Positions 25,966 through 35,802 are shown, numbered from the stretch's first letter. The stretch: DNA of 64,000 nucleotides from Bacteroidales bacterium (GCA_020636835.1 JACJXC010000004.1:372001-436000), one strand, 5' to 3'. Notes: generated from the sequence alone by a model not told the origin. Numbers and translations: made by a program.

Positions 25966-27847
25966 CGAGAATGTACTTTTTATTCCGGTCGATGTCCTCG
26001 TAAATGGAGTTCTTGCTAATGAATTCGGGAACAATATCCTTCATAAGCGCCACCAAGTTAAAGTTATTATGGCTGGGAAGGCGACTGATCAGATTGTCAA
26101 TTTTAGCAAAAACAACCTGAGGCTCGTAATCGTGCACCTTGGCTATCATAATTTTGGGATGATAGGTGGGCATTGTGTTCTCCTGGTTATTAAGCAATTC
26201 CTCGTACAACTTTTCGCCTGGACGTAGCCCCGTAAAATTGATCTGAATATCCTTACCCAGGGTTAACCCCGACAGCTTAATCATCTTTTTGGCCAAATCG
26301 AGAATCTTCACCGATTTACCCATGTCAAAAATAAAGATCTCACCCCCCTGCCCCATTGAACCAGCCTCAAGCACAAGTTGACATGCCTCCGGAATAGTCA
26401 TAAAATACCGGGTAACCTCAGGATGCGTAATGGTTACAGGGCCGCCCTGCTCTATCTGTTTCCGGAACCGGGGAATTACGGATCCATTCGATCCTAAAAC
26501 ATTGCCAAAACGGGTTGTGATAAAACTGGTAGGAGCCGTTTTATTCAATGTTTGGGTATAAATCTCGGCAATACGCTTACTGGCACCCATAATATTGGTA
26601 GGGTTAACGGCCTTATCGGTCGAAATCATTACAAACTTCTCCACCTCATAACGCACCGCAGCATCAGCGATAATCCTTGTACCATTCACATTGTTAAATA
26701 CAGCCTCGGTAGGATTGTTCTCCATCATTGGAACATGCTTAAAAGCGGCAGCATGAAAAACCACATTGGGTCTAAAAATATCGAACACCTTACCAACACG
26801 ATACTCATTGGTAATACTACCGATTACCGTCTCGAAATCATAAAAGTGTAACGATTCTTTCAACTCCAGTTCCAGATCGTACAATGGCGATTCGGCCTGA
26901 TCGAACAGAATGATCTTTTTGGGATAAAACTTGGCGATTTGCCGCACCATCTCGCTACCAATGGATCCAGCTGCACCAGTAACCAGCACAGTTTTCCCCT
27001 TAATGTACGACTGAATGCGCTTTTTATCGAGAACGATGGGCGGACGCTCCAGCAGATCCTCAATATTAATGCTCTTTATCTGATTAAGGCTCAGCTCACC
27101 GTTTATCCAAATAGAAGCATCGGGAATTGCCTGAACCTTCACATCAAAACTCAGGCACTTTTCGATAATCTTATTCTTGGTAACAGAGTCGAGGTTTTTC
27201 TGAGCAATAATAACCTTCGAGACTGTATGCTTTTGTAGCAAGAAATCGAGCTTATATGTGCTATAGATTTTTACATCCTCAATTTTTTGACCATCCTGCT
27301 GGTTGTACGGATCGATAAACCCCACCACATGGAAGTTCGACATGGTATCCTTATCGATTGCCCGTTTAGCGGCAGCCGCCGATTGCTCTATTCCCACAAT
27401 GATAATATTCTCCTTCTCCACATCACTATTCCGGATAGTAAAATAGATCGTTTTATAGAAAAGGCGCGAACCGACCAGAAGAATTGTATTGATAAAGAAA
27501 TCGATAAGCAATATTGAGTTCGGAATAATAAAATACTGTGTCCCCGAATAGTTAATAAAATTGATAACGAAGAGAAGCGCAGAGCTAAACGTAATCACCA
27601 CGAATATCCGCTCAGCATCCTTAGCGCTAGTATAACGGATTAACCCGGCATAGGAACGGAAAGTAACAAAGCCAACCGCACGAACAAACAAAACCAACGG
27701 AGCTATGGTTCTGAGCACGTTGATTTGATCGCCACCGAGGCGAAACTCGAAACGGATAAAATAGGAAAGCAATAGCGAGGCCGAACAGATGAGAAGGTCT
27801 ATCAAGAAAACGATCCACCGGGGTGTGTATTTCATGGGTTTAACCAT
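25943..27847 (-). CDS. Membrane-bound UDP-sugar 4,6-dehydratase/epimerase (CapD/WbpM/PglF type)
   Basis: From ATG 27847 the product has 634 residues. About four N-terminal membrane helices are followed by a degenerate nucleotide-binding domain and then the catalytic SDR domain, with GAAGSIGSEMVRQI (NAD loop). The STDKAVNPTNIMGASKRIAE stretch has Met in place of the SDR Tyr, as in WbpM and PglF. Family members convert UDP-GlcNAc to the 4-keto-6-deoxy sugar used for O-antigens, capsules or glycoproteins. The ATG at 27835 is an alternative, and a longer frame to 27946 also exists. It lies near the glycosyltransferase cluster at 29383-33767, and probably supplies its sugars. Confidence 0.92.
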   Translation of the reverse strand: MVKPMKYTPRWIVFLIDLLICSASLLLSYFIRFEFRLGGDQINVLRTIAPLVLFVRAVGFVTFRSYAGLIRYTSAKDAERIFVVITFSSALLFVINFINYSGTQYFIIPNSILLIDFFINTILLVGSRLFYKTIYFTIRNSDVEKENIIIVGIEQSAAAAKRAIDKDTMSNFHVVGFIDPYNQQDGQKIEDVKIYSTYKLDFLLQKHTVSKVIIAQKNLDSVTKNKIIEKCLSFDVKVQAIPDASIWINGELSLNQIKSINIEDLLERPPIVLDKKRIQSYIKGKTVLVTGAAGSIGSEMVRQIAKFYPKKIILFDQAESPLYDLELELKESLHFYDFETVIGSITNEYRVGKVFDIFRPNVVFHAAAFKHVPMMENNPTEAVFNNVNGTRIIADAAVRYEVEKFVMISTDKAVNPTNIMGASKRIAEIYTQTLNKTAPTSFITTRFGNVLGSNGSVIPRFRKQIEQGGPVTITHPEVTRYFMTIPEACQLVLEAGSMGQGGEIFIFDMGKSVKILDLAKKMIKLSGLTLGKDIQINFTGLRPGEKLYEELLNNQENTMPTYHPKIMIAKVHDYEPQVVFAKIDNLISRLPSHNNFNLVALMKDIVPEFISKNSIYEDIDRNKKYILDEQSKTA

Positions 27848-28028
27848 AGTATTATGCAATTTTGTATACAAGAAAAATAACCGATAAATAAAAAAACAGA
27901 TTAACCGGGAAGCAAAAAACATGCCGCAATAAGTATCAAATGGCATTAATTATTTTGTGCAGCAAAGTTAGTGAAAATTACGTCTTAATTAAAACAGTTA
28001 ATGCATATCACCTTTAAATTATACTACC

Positions 28029-28730
28029 ATGAAGTACAAAACTATGGCCTGCCTCATAGGCATTACGCTACTAACTACTGGCGTATCGTTTGCTCAAAGC
28101 AGCAAGATTGATGTAAAAGACTTTAACGGGGTTATTAATTGCACCCCGGCCAATGTTAACATAACCCAAGCAACCAACTACAAGGTTGAGGTAATTGCAC
28201 CCCAAAGTGTGGTTGCGATTCTTGACATAGGGGTCGACAACGGCAATCTGGTTATAAAAACAAAGGATAAGCACTACCGCTGGACGAATACCGATAGCAA
28301 AATAACCATAAATATTGAAGTTCCAACATTAAACCAGCTATCGATAAATGGATCGGGCAACATAATGGCTAAGTCGGCAATTACAACCGAACACCTTGTA
28401 GTAAAAATAAACGGAAGCGGCAATCTCAAAATCGAATCATTGGAAACAACATCGCTAACGGTTAAGTCCAACGGATCGGGCGATGTATCCATCGCAGGAA
28501 CCAAGCCGGTTGAAAATGCCGAATTCGGGATAAATGGTTCGGGAGATATCGAAACCGATAAGTTGGCGTGCAAAAAACTAACCTCGCACACAAACGGATC
28601 GGGCGATATTGAAGCATGGGTAACCGACGATCTCAACGCTAAAATTTTGGGGAGTGGAGATGTATCCATCAAGGGGAACCCCACAATTAATGCAAAGGTA
28701 CTAGGATCGGGACGAGTAAGGCGAGACTAA
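28029..28730 (+). CDS. DUF2807 (head GIN domain) exported beta-helix protein
   Basis: The 233 residues start with a cleavable signal peptide (to about residue 22, VSFAQ). A right-handed beta-helix-like region of DUF2807 follows, with the recurring SGSGN/NGSGDI turn about every 20-22 residues (INGSGNIMA, INGSGNLKI, SNGSGDVSI, INGSGDIET, TNGSGDIEA, ILGSGDVSI, VLGSGRV). It is probably at the cell surface or in the periplasm; the molecular role is unknown. It is transcribed alone and ends in a strong terminator that overlaps the next gene's stop. Confidence 0.9.
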   Translation: MKYKTMACLIGITLLTTGVSFAQSSKIDVKDFNGVINCTPANVNITQATNYKVEVIAPQSVVAILDIGVDNGNLVIKTKDKHYRWTNTDSKITINIEVPTLNQLSINGSGNIMAKSAITTEHLVVKINGSGNLKIESLETTSLTVKSNGSGDVSIAGTKPVENAEFGINGSGDIETDKLACKKLTSHTNGSGDIEAWVTDDLNAKILGSGDVSIKGNPTINAKVLGSGRVRRD

Positions 28731-28772
28731 AAGTTATACGAAGCCAGGAATAGGAGTCTTGAGCAATAGCTC

Positions 28773-28813
28773 TTATACGGGAATAGGGAACAACCTAATC
28801 CCGTATAATTTTT
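28773..28813 (+). terminator. Terminator of the DUF2807 gene overlapping the tsaC stop
   Basis: TTATACGGGA with TAGG pairs with CCTA and ATCCCGTATAA, followed by TTTTT. The stop codon of the convergent gene (28795-28797) lies within the hairpin. Confidence 0.85.
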
Positions 28814-29358
28814 ATGGTACCACCGGATCCAACCGCAACAATACTCGAAGGCTTCTCGGATATAGGAGCACAGAACTGTTCGGGTACAATAAAATCGACA
28901 CCACGCTTAATTTCATCGGAAATTTGGCTAAAATTAGCGGGGAATGGCTGCCCCGAAATGTTGGCCGAAGTGGAAACTATTGGTCTTCCAAAACGCTGAA
29001 TTAGTCGTTGGCAAAAGTCGTGCTTCACAACCCGAATGCCAATACTGCCATCCTGTGCAACAAGATTTGGGGCAAGATTCTTTGCATTCTGAAAAATGAC
29101 GGTCAATGGCTTGTCGGCCAAATCAATTAAATCCCAGGCAATATCGGGAACATCGGCCACGTAAGAGGGGATACGACCCGACACATCGACCAATACAATC
29201 ATGCTCTTGCTATCGGAACGCTGTTTGAGTTTGTAAATCTTTTCAACGGCAGCGGGGTTTGTAGCATCGCAGCCAATACCCCAAACAGTATCGGTTGGGT
29301 AAAGAATTATACCGCCCGACCTTAGTACACTTAATGCTTTGTGCAAAACATCATCCAT
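28795..29358 (-). CDS. tsaC: Threonylcarbamoyl-AMP synthase (Sua5/YrdC/TsaC family)
   Basis: This enzyme makes threonylcarbamoyl-AMP from Thr, bicarbonate and ATP, the first step of t6A formation in tRNA. The 187 residues (ATG 29358; a TTG three codons upstream is possible) show the YrdC signatures GGIILYPTDTVWGIGCDA, KQRSDSKSMIVLV and RPIVSTSANISGQP. There is no C-terminal Sua5 domain, so it is the short TsaC/YrdC form. The partner tsaE is at 21741. It lies 25 bases after no obvious promoter partner and is the first minus gene before the polysaccharide cluster. Confidence 0.93.
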   Translation of the reverse strand: MDDVLHKALSVLRSGGIILYPTDTVWGIGCDATNPAAVEKIYKLKQRSDSKSMIVLVDVSGRIPSYVADVPDIAWDLIDLADKPLTVIFQNAKNLAPNLVAQDGSIGIRVVKHDFCQRLIQRFGRPIVSTSANISGQPFPANFSQISDEIKRGVDFIVPEQFCAPISEKPSSIVAVGSGGTIKIIRD

Positions 29359-29382
29359 ACACACCAAATATTTAGCACAAAG

Positions 29383-30474
29383 TTAATCTAAAAAAAGTTT
29401 TAAATCCTCCATCATTCTATCAAAAGAGAACTTACTCATCGCCGAATCATAACCGTATTGCCCAAATTGCAAGCGTTTTTCCGGACTCACAATAATATCA
29501 AAGACATGATGGGCAAACGCCTCTACATCAAAAGGAGAAACCAAGTAACCGTTCATACCATGCACCACCAACTCCGTATTCGAACTAATATTCCAGGCTA
29601 CAATTGGTTTTCTATAACACATTGCTTCGGCAAGAACAAAACCAAAGCCCTCCCACCTTGAAGGGAGTAAAAAAATATCGATAGAAGCCATAAATCCGGG
29701 AACATCGTTGATAAAACCCAAGAGAAAAATATCCCGATCAAGCCCCTCGGCAGAAATGCGTTTCCTTAACATATCCTCTTCGGAGCCGGTTCCTCCCACC
29801 ACAATTTTAAAAGGCACATTTTTAGTTTTCAATATTTTAGCTATATCCACAAGGTAGTCTTGCCCCTTTTGGTGAACCAGCCTACCAAGATTTCCGAGAA
29901 CCACAAAGCCTTCTCTATCAAAAGGAAGTTTAATTGGCACAGCATCCTTGGCATAATCCTTAAACTGTAGTCCATTATAAATGACCCTAATTCGCTCCTT
30001 TGGGAAAATGTTTATGTTATTATGAACAATTGTATCTTTAGTGGCGTTGGAATTGGCAATTACATCGGTCAAAACTCTCCTAAAGAGAATTCGATTTACG
30101 TAGTTATTCCTAATAGGGATAGCACTTCCTCTGCGGTATATTATTCTACGAACACCAGCTATTTTTGAAGCTATCCCAACAGTCTTAACATCAGCAGAAA
30201 AATTCATTATAACAGTATCTATTCTGTTTAGTCTGAGGAAAAGTACAATCCTAAGTATTTTGAATACATTCAGGAAACTAAAATTATTTATAGCAACACA
30301 TTTAACCGGGATATTGGTTGTCCTCAACTTTTCGTACAAAACACTATTTCGTCGAACAATAAAAAAAACGTTATATTCAGAACTGCTCAATGACGAAGCG
30401 GCTTCATAGTGCCATTTTTCTCCACCACCCCAAGTTTTTACTGAATTAACAAAACATATATTTTTTCCCCTCAT
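29383..30474 (-). CDS. Glycosyltransferase family 4 protein
   Basis: The 363 residues form a GT-B fold. The C-terminal half has FVVLGNLGRLVHQKGQDYLVDIA, the donor-site LPSRWEGFGFVLAEAMCYRKPIVAW with the EX7E motif, and a typical helix end. The N-terminal half starts ICFVNSVKTWGGGEKW with the glycine-rich acceptor loop. It is retaining and transfers a sugar from a nucleotide donor in the cytoplasm. Its neighbours are two GT2 enzymes upstream on the same strand, so it probably builds the same surface glycan, possibly an LPS core or O-antigen. Specificity is unknown. Confidence 0.92.
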   Translation of the reverse strand: MRGKNICFVNSVKTWGGGEKWHYEAASSLSSSEYNVFFIVRRNSVLYEKLRTTNIPVKCVAINNFSFLNVFKILRIVLFLRLNRIDTVIMNFSADVKTVGIASKIAGVRRIIYRRGSAIPIRNNYVNRILFRRVLTDVIANSNATKDTIVHNNINIFPKERIRVIYNGLQFKDYAKDAVPIKLPFDREGFVVLGNLGRLVHQKGQDYLVDIAKILKTKNVPFKIVVGGTGSEEDMLRKRISAEGLDRDIFLLGFINDVPGFMASIDIFLLPSRWEGFGFVLAEAMCYRKPIVAWNISSNTELVVHGMNGYLVSPFDVEAFAHHVFDIIVSPEKRLQFGQYGYDSAMSKFSFDRMMEDLKLFLD

Positions 30475-30565
30475 AGTATTCTATATTACACTCACTAGTT
30501 TAGAAATTGATAGCTGCTTTTGCACAGAGTTTATTACAAATCGCACACAGCTAAATCTATGTCTT

Positions 30566-31348
30566 TCAGACTTTACCACCATTTAATTGTATTTTCTGAT
30601 CGATAATTAACACGCGCAATTTCATGTACCTCAGAAATACGGCATAGGCAGAAATTGCACAAATAACAAAACCAGCACTACCATCCTTATAGCCCTGTTT
30701 AAGGATGTAATGTTTAAAAAATCGCCATAAAGAATGAAAAATAGCCGACAAAAAAGTAGATTTCATTCCTTTCTCAAAATATTCTTTAGACCCAATAGTT
30801 GAATATCGGACAACCTTTACAAGATGCTCGTCGATAGACGAATAAGCCCAGTGAAACAAATCTCCATTAATGTGTCCTAGGGCTGAGCCAATCGGCAATT
30901 TAATTGTTTCGTGAAGATTTAAACCGCCCCACATACCCTTTCGTCTATCAAAAAGTCGCACTTTTCTATCGGGATACCAACCGCAATGGTAAATCCACTG
31001 CCCGCAGTAATTATTTAACCTGTTAAAAGTATAACCATCGAACCGCCAATCGTTTTTGACCTTTAAAATTGAAGATCTCAACTCATCGGACAAGGCTTCG
31101 TCGGCATCAAGCGAAAGGACATAATCGTAGATAGCAAGCGTTGTAGCATAGTTCTTTTGCTCCCGATAACCCTCAAATACATGCGTAACAAAACGAACGC
31201 CCAAGCTCTCGCAGATTTCAGCAGTTCTATCAGAAGAAAATGAGTCAACAACAACAATATCATCAACAATCCCATGTACAGATCTAATACAACGCTCAAT
31301 CGTTCTCTCTTCATTATAAGTAATAATAACCGCCGAAATCTTAACCAT
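30566..31348 (-). CDS. GT2 glycosyltransferase, WaaE-like (LPS core beta-1,4-glucosyltransferase type)
   Basis: The 260 residues start KISAVIITYNEERTIERCIRSV, continue VVDSFSSDRTAEIC and carry the GT-A DXD-like motif LSLDADEAL (about 100). CGQWIYHCGWYPDRKVRLFDRR follows, the hallmark of the WaaE/KdtX branch that adds glucose to the inner LPS core. The C-terminal hydrophobic part (about 215-245) may contact the membrane. It is clearly paralogous to the first 250 residues of the next gene (31437), sharing the whole catalytic block. An additional truncated relative is at 33621. Donor and acceptor are inferred from family only. Confidence 0.92.
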   Translation of the reverse strand: MVKISAVIITYNEERTIERCIRSVHGIVDDIVVVDSFSSDRTAEICESLGVRFVTHVFEGYREQKNYATTLAIYDYVLSLDADEALSDELRSSILKVKNDWRFDGYTFNRLNNYCGQWIYHCGWYPDRKVRLFDRRKGMWGGLNLHETIKLPIGSALGHINGDLFHWAYSSIDEHLVKVVRYSTIGSKEYFEKGMKSTFLSAIFHSLWRFFKHYILKQGYKDGSAGFVICAISAYAVFLRYMKLRVLIIDQKIQLNGGKV

Positions 31349-31436
31349 TTACCTATTATGTTTAAATAATTTTTGCACCTCCACGAGGCAGTATTTAAAT
31401 GACTCAAAAACTACAAACACCACCAAATTATTTTAG

Positions 31437-33362
31437 CTATGAGAGTAACTCACGGTATAATTCCATGTATTTTTCAACAATTCGTTCGGGTAAAAACTTT
31501 TTGGAGTGCTCATAGCCTTGGCTCCCCATCTCGGCTCTTAAATCGGGGTTGTTAACCACCCGAATAATAGCATCCGCGATTTGGTCAGGGCTATCGGGAT
31601 CGACATACAGCGAATGGCTTCCTCCAGTCTCCTCAAAGCAACTCCCTTTACTCGTAATAACCGGAACTCCAGAGGTTAAAGCCTCTAGTATGGGAATGCC
31701 AAAACCTTCGAATACTGAGGGATAAACAAAACACAACGCCCCTTGGTAAACCGCAGGCAAATCTTCGTTCGGCACAAATTGGGGGAATACTATATTGCAA
31801 ACATTGTTCTGCTCGATATAAGGCAGCACCTCAGCATGGAAATACTTGGTTTTCCGGCCAATGACAACCAGCGGAATATCGATATTATTCTCGTGAATTG
31901 CCTTTACTATATTCAATAGATTCTTTCGCGTCTCAACTGTTCCAACGTAAAGGATGTAAGAGCTGGGCAGCCCGTATTTCTGTTTAACAGCCTCCAACTC
32001 CTCCTCGGTGTGCCTGTATTGGAAACTAACGTCGCAGCTCTGGTAAATAACATCGATTTTTGACGGCGGAACACTTAGAAAATCAACCAAATCGGCCTTG
32101 GTTTGCGAGCTAATGGCAACTACCCTATCGGCTACACGGCAGGCATACTCAAGTTTTCGTTTATAAATATACACATTGATCCACCCATAGAATTGAGGAT
32201 ACCGGAGAAAAATAAGATCGTGAACCGTAACAACCGACTTTGCCCCAGATCTACTAATCCCAAAGGGAAGTTCATGGCTTAAACCATGGTAAACATCAAC
32301 TTTAGTCCGCTTAATATCATTAACGATAAAACGGCTGCGCCATAACGACGACAAAAATCCACGGAATATACGCTTTGGAGATATGATGCTAACAACTGCC
32401 TCCGTTGTTGATTTTAAGTTAATCCTCTTTTTAATTTTAGGGCTAAAAAGAATGATTGAATTGGAACCATCAAGTTGCACCAACGAGTCGATAAGATTGC
32501 GGCTATAATTGCCGAGACCGCTTTTATTAAAGAATGCCCTTTTGGCATCGAACCCAATTCGAATACCAGAGTTAACGAGCATGGGATGCTGATAAACAAC
32601 CTTTGAATCTCGGATTAGACACAACTGCCTAAGTTTTACATACTTAAGTTGACTATGCTTGGCACCTGCAACACTAATAACATAGCCATTATATCCATCA
32701 AGGAAACCTCTTTTAATGAAATATGAGTTAACGAAATGCCACAATGGGCTAATTACAATTTTTAAAAAAGACGGCTTTATTCCATTTTTAAAATATTCGT
32801 TTGCAGAGATAGAGCTGTACTTATTAATTACATTAAGCAATTGGTCGAAAGAATTATATGTATAATGTAACATATCGCCCCGGAGATGAGACGACTTAAA
32901 CCCCGACGACAGTACAAAAACGTCATGAGGGTTTGTACCTCCCCACGCACCGGCTCGTCGATCAAAAAGTCTAATTCGACGGTCGGGGTACCATGAAGTA
33001 TGATAGATCCATTGCCCGCAAAAGAAATTTAGCCTATTAAAACTGTAGGCATCATACTGCCAATTCTGCTTAACCTTCATAATCGACTTTTCCATTTCGA
33101 CCGAAAGGGCTTCGTCAGCATCGAGGGATAGTATATAATCATTAGATGCCTGACTAACTGCAAAATTCTTTTGCTGCTTATAACCAAGAAAGGGTTGAGA
33201 AATAAATCTTACTCCTAATTTATTGCATATAGCCTGAGTTTTATCTGTAGAAAGAGAGTCAACTACAACAATCTCATCGGCAACTCTTAGTGTAGATTTT
33301 ATACATTGTTCAATATATTTTTCTTCGTTATACGTAATAATTACTACGGAAATCTTCACCAT
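31437..33362 (-). CDS. Bifunctional GT2-GT4 glycosyltransferase fusion
   Basis: The 641 residues hold two complete enzymes. Residues 1 to about 255 are a WaaE-like GT2 (ITYNEEKYIEQCIKS, LSLDADEALS, CGQWIYHTSWYPDRRIRLFDRR), closely related to the gene at 30566. Residues about 265-641 are a GT4 of GT-B fold (IGFDAKRAFFNKSGLGNYSRNL, then ILYVGTVETRKNLLNI and VYPSVFEGFGIPILEALTSGVPVITS with EX7E). The linker is short. The frame is continuous with no sign of error at the join. The two activities probably add consecutive sugars to one lipid-linked glycan. It lies in the same minus-strand cluster as the GT2 and GT4 genes downstream. Confidence 0.93.
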   Translation of the reverse strand: MVKISVVIITYNEEKYIEQCIKSTLRVADEIVVVDSLSTDKTQAICNKLGVRFISQPFLGYKQQKNFAVSQASNDYILSLDADEALSVEMEKSIMKVKQNWQYDAYSFNRLNFFCGQWIYHTSWYPDRRIRLFDRRAGAWGGTNPHDVFVLSSGFKSSHLRGDMLHYTYNSFDQLLNVINKYSSISANEYFKNGIKPSFLKIVISPLWHFVNSYFIKRGFLDGYNGYVISVAGAKHSQLKYVKLRQLCLIRDSKVVYQHPMLVNSGIRIGFDAKRAFFNKSGLGNYSRNLIDSLVQLDGSNSIILFSPKIKKRINLKSTTEAVVSIISPKRIFRGFLSSLWRSRFIVNDIKRTKVDVYHGLSHELPFGISRSGAKSVVTVHDLIFLRYPQFYGWINVYIYKRKLEYACRVADRVVAISSQTKADLVDFLSVPPSKIDVIYQSCDVSFQYRHTEEELEAVKQKYGLPSSYILYVGTVETRKNLLNIVKAIHENNIDIPLVVIGRKTKYFHAEVLPYIEQNNVCNIVFPQFVPNEDLPAVYQGALCFVYPSVFEGFGIPILEALTSGVPVITSKGSCFEETGGSHSLYVDPDSPDQIADAIIRVVNNPDLRAEMGSQGYEHSKKFLPERIVEKYMELYRELLS

Positions 33363-33620
33363 TGCATTATAGTTATTCTGATAAATAATTATAAAACTTC
33401 AAATTAATTAAAAAATTATTGAATTAGGCGTTTTGCTAATATTAAATAACGCCAGCGGCATCAAATATTTATAGAGATTCATTGCGAATAAGAATTATCG
33501 ACTCAAACTGGAGTCGAATTTCTAGAAATGCTCGCTACTATAAATATTCAAACCCTCTGGGTTTGTAACTATTACCATATTATTACTTATAAGCTTAGTT
33601 CAAAAAAATACTGTTAAAAT

Positions 33621-33767
33621 CTACTTAAACTCTATTCCCTCCGTTTTATCGACCGAATAGGAGTCAATTATAACAATCTCATCCACTACATCAACGAGCG
33701 ATTGTAGGCATCGCGCAATATTCTTTGCTTCGTTAAGAGTAATTATTACGGCCGATATCTTATTCAT
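33621..33767 (-). pseudogene. Truncated GT2 glycosyltransferase fragment
   Basis: Minus-strand ATG 33767 opens a 48-codon frame reading NKISAVIITLNEAKNIARCLQSLVDVVDEIVIVDSYSVDKT and stopping at TAG 33621. It matches the first 47 residues of the two GT2 genes at 30566 and 31437, including the ITxNE and VDSxSxDKT motifs. Nothing of the catalytic DXD region follows within 33363-33620. It is a remnant of a third tandem copy, cut right after the first fold unit; it might still be translated. The remainder of the 478-base gap (33363-33840) is AT-rich with no other recognisable feature. Confidence 0.75.
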
Positions 33768-33840
33768 ACTATGCAAACCTAAAGGATATTTCTATAAAAT
33801 TGCACGACTCAGTTCCAACTTATTTGGCGAATTATCACTG

Positions 33841-35802
33841 TTAATACAGTGATTTAGTATCGAAATATAGTTTATTATTCAACAACATATACTGAAAAAC
33901 CTGAAGATTCGACTTTCCAAAGGCATCCATGGTTTCAACCATCGATGGTTGTTCGGCTGAATAATCCTTGCCACTAGCACTTCGCCTGTCGTACAGTTTA
34001 CGTCGACCATCCCTATTGGCAACCAAAAGGTAATCGTGGTTAATTACGGCGTACCTGTCGTCATGATTTACCACTATGAAATCGCGCGATTGCTTCAGCA
34101 GATCCACTCCAAAAGTATTATTTACGTAAGGGATATTCAGTATGCCCATAATAGTTGGAAACACATCTATTTGGCCTCCGAGCGAGCTATACGTTTTATG
34201 CTCGGTAATTATATTTGGGGCGTAAAAAATCAGCGGGGTATGATGGAAGTCGAGAGACAGATCGTAATTGCTAAACAAACTACGACCATGATCGGCAATC
34301 ATTACAAATATGGTGCTATCGAACCAATCACGCTCCGATGCGGCTTCGATAAACTGACGAATGGACCAATCGGCATAATCTGTCATTTTATCCCTCATCT
34401 TCACCTGCTTACTATCATAATAAGGGGGAAGATAGTATGGTTCGTGGATACTTGCTGTTAAATATACAGCCAAAAAGGGTTTATCCTGCTTGCTGGCATC
34501 GTCCAACGCCGGCAGTGAGAATCGGAACAGATAATCGTCGGGGACGCCAAGCGTTGTTTTCACCTCGTTGGCTGGGTAATCGGCCTGGGTTGTTATATGG
34601 TCGAAATCATTTGCGCGCATAAAACCCTCGATATTATCGAACTGCCCATCGTGAGTGGTAAAGTAAAGGGTTGAATACCCGCTTGTTTTCAACACATTCC
34701 CCATACCATTATACCGATTTATGGGGTTATGCTTTAAATGATGCTGATTAAATATTGATGGGAATGAACAGGTTGTCCCAAAAACTCCATTAAAGGTGTG
34801 AATACCTGCAGTGTAAATATTATTGAAGAAAATCCCTTCATGGGCAATGCTGTCGAGAAACGGCGTTAAATTAAGAGGATTTCCACCGGCCTTCATGTTT
34901 GCAAAACCCATGCTTTCCATTATAATAACAACAACATTATAGTTATTGGGTTTCCCAACCGTAGAAATTCGACGCGCAATGGGATAAGAATCGTTCAGAG
35001 GTACGATATTTAGATACTTTCGAACATTGTCAATTGCTTTTTGGTCATCAATTAATGCGATCCGTTTATTCGCATCCTTAATATCGTTACGGTAACTAGA
35101 CAATAGCGTATAGGCGGGGTTCAGCCCCAATTGATTAAGGAATGGGTTATTGCAGAAATAAGCCGTTCCAACACGTATGGGCGATTTTTTTTGCACCCTG
35201 CCCCTAATTCCAACAAATATAATTGCAGTAAACATTACAAACACAAGAATATTCGTAATATACGATCCTCGAACAACATCAGTGGGTAGAACTATCGTTC
35301 TCTTTATAAGTTTATAGAAAAGTACAACGGCAACCAGGAATGGGATAAAGTATAAAAAGAAACGCGGCTCCTGAAAAATCATCTTAAAAACGAAAACAGG
35401 GCTATCCATCCACAGAAAAGCCGATGTGTTTAACCGATTAAAAAAATGATTGAAATACGGAATATCAGCCGACGATATTGCGAATGCAAGCGTAAACAGG
35501 GCAAAAACCCATACAAAAACAATTGTATTAACAACCCGGATAGGCTTTGCAACCACTTGCATTAAGGAGAGAAGAAGGAATGGCAGCAAAAGGATATAGC
35601 CACAAATAACGATATCGAACCTAACGCCCATTAGAAAGGCCTTTACTGTATTAATAAAAACAGCATCGCCGCTAACTTTATCTATCTCGGTAATAAAAAG
35701 AACTATCCGAAAGGCTGTAAAAATTGATAATGCAATAATATACAACTTGACAATTACTGATATGTTCCAGAACTTTTTTAAGAAACGATCAACAAACACC
35801 AT
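33841..35802 (-). CDS. LtaS-like membrane sulfatase family protein (second paralogue)
   Basis: From ATG 35802 the product has 653 residues: about five N-terminal membrane helices and a periplasmic alkaline-phosphatase-like domain. Metal-site motifs are NVVVIIMESMGFANM and FVMIADHGRSLF, and the nucleophile region GIHTFNGVFGTT has Thr, as in LtaS (the paralogue at 11348 has Ser). Its role is presumably transfer of a phospho-headgroup onto an envelope glycan or lipid. Its place beside the glycosyltransferase cluster supports action on that polysaccharide. A GTG at 35835 would extend it by 11 residues; I prefer the ATG because the sequence after it fits a membrane N-terminus. Confidence 0.88.
   Translation of the reverse strand: MVFVDRFLKKFWNISVIVKLYIIALSIFTAFRIVLFITEIDKVSGDAVFINTVKAFLMGVRFDIVICGYILLLPFLLLSLMQVVAKPIRVVNTIVFVWVFALFTLAFAISSADIPYFNHFFNRLNTSAFLWMDSPVFVFKMIFQEPRFFLYFIPFLVAVVLFYKLIKRTIVLPTDVVRGSYITNILVFVMFTAIIFVGIRGRVQKKSPIRVGTAYFCNNPFLNQLGLNPAYTLLSSYRNDIKDANKRIALIDDQKAIDNVRKYLNIVPLNDSYPIARRISTVGKPNNYNVVVIIMESMGFANMKAGGNPLNLTPFLDSIAHEGIFFNNIYTAGIHTFNGVFGTTCSFPSIFNQHHLKHNPINRYNGMGNVLKTSGYSTLYFTTHDGQFDNIEGFMRANDFDHITTQADYPANEVKTTLGVPDDYLFRFSLPALDDASKQDKPFLAVYLTASIHEPYYLPPYYDSKQVKMRDKMTDYADWSIRQFIEAASERDWFDSTIFVMIADHGRSLFSNYDLSLDFHHTPLIFYAPNIITEHKTYSSLGGQIDVFPTIMGILNIPYVNNTFGVDLLKQSRDFIVVNHDDRYAVINHDYLLVANRDGRRKLYDRRSASGKDYSAEQPSMVETMDAFGKSNLQVFQYMLLNNKLYFDTKSLY

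Noticed and set aside
33549..33565. CAAACCC/GGGTTTG palindrome as a REP copy
   Set aside because: It lacks the GACAGGG core and is only 7 bp per arm.
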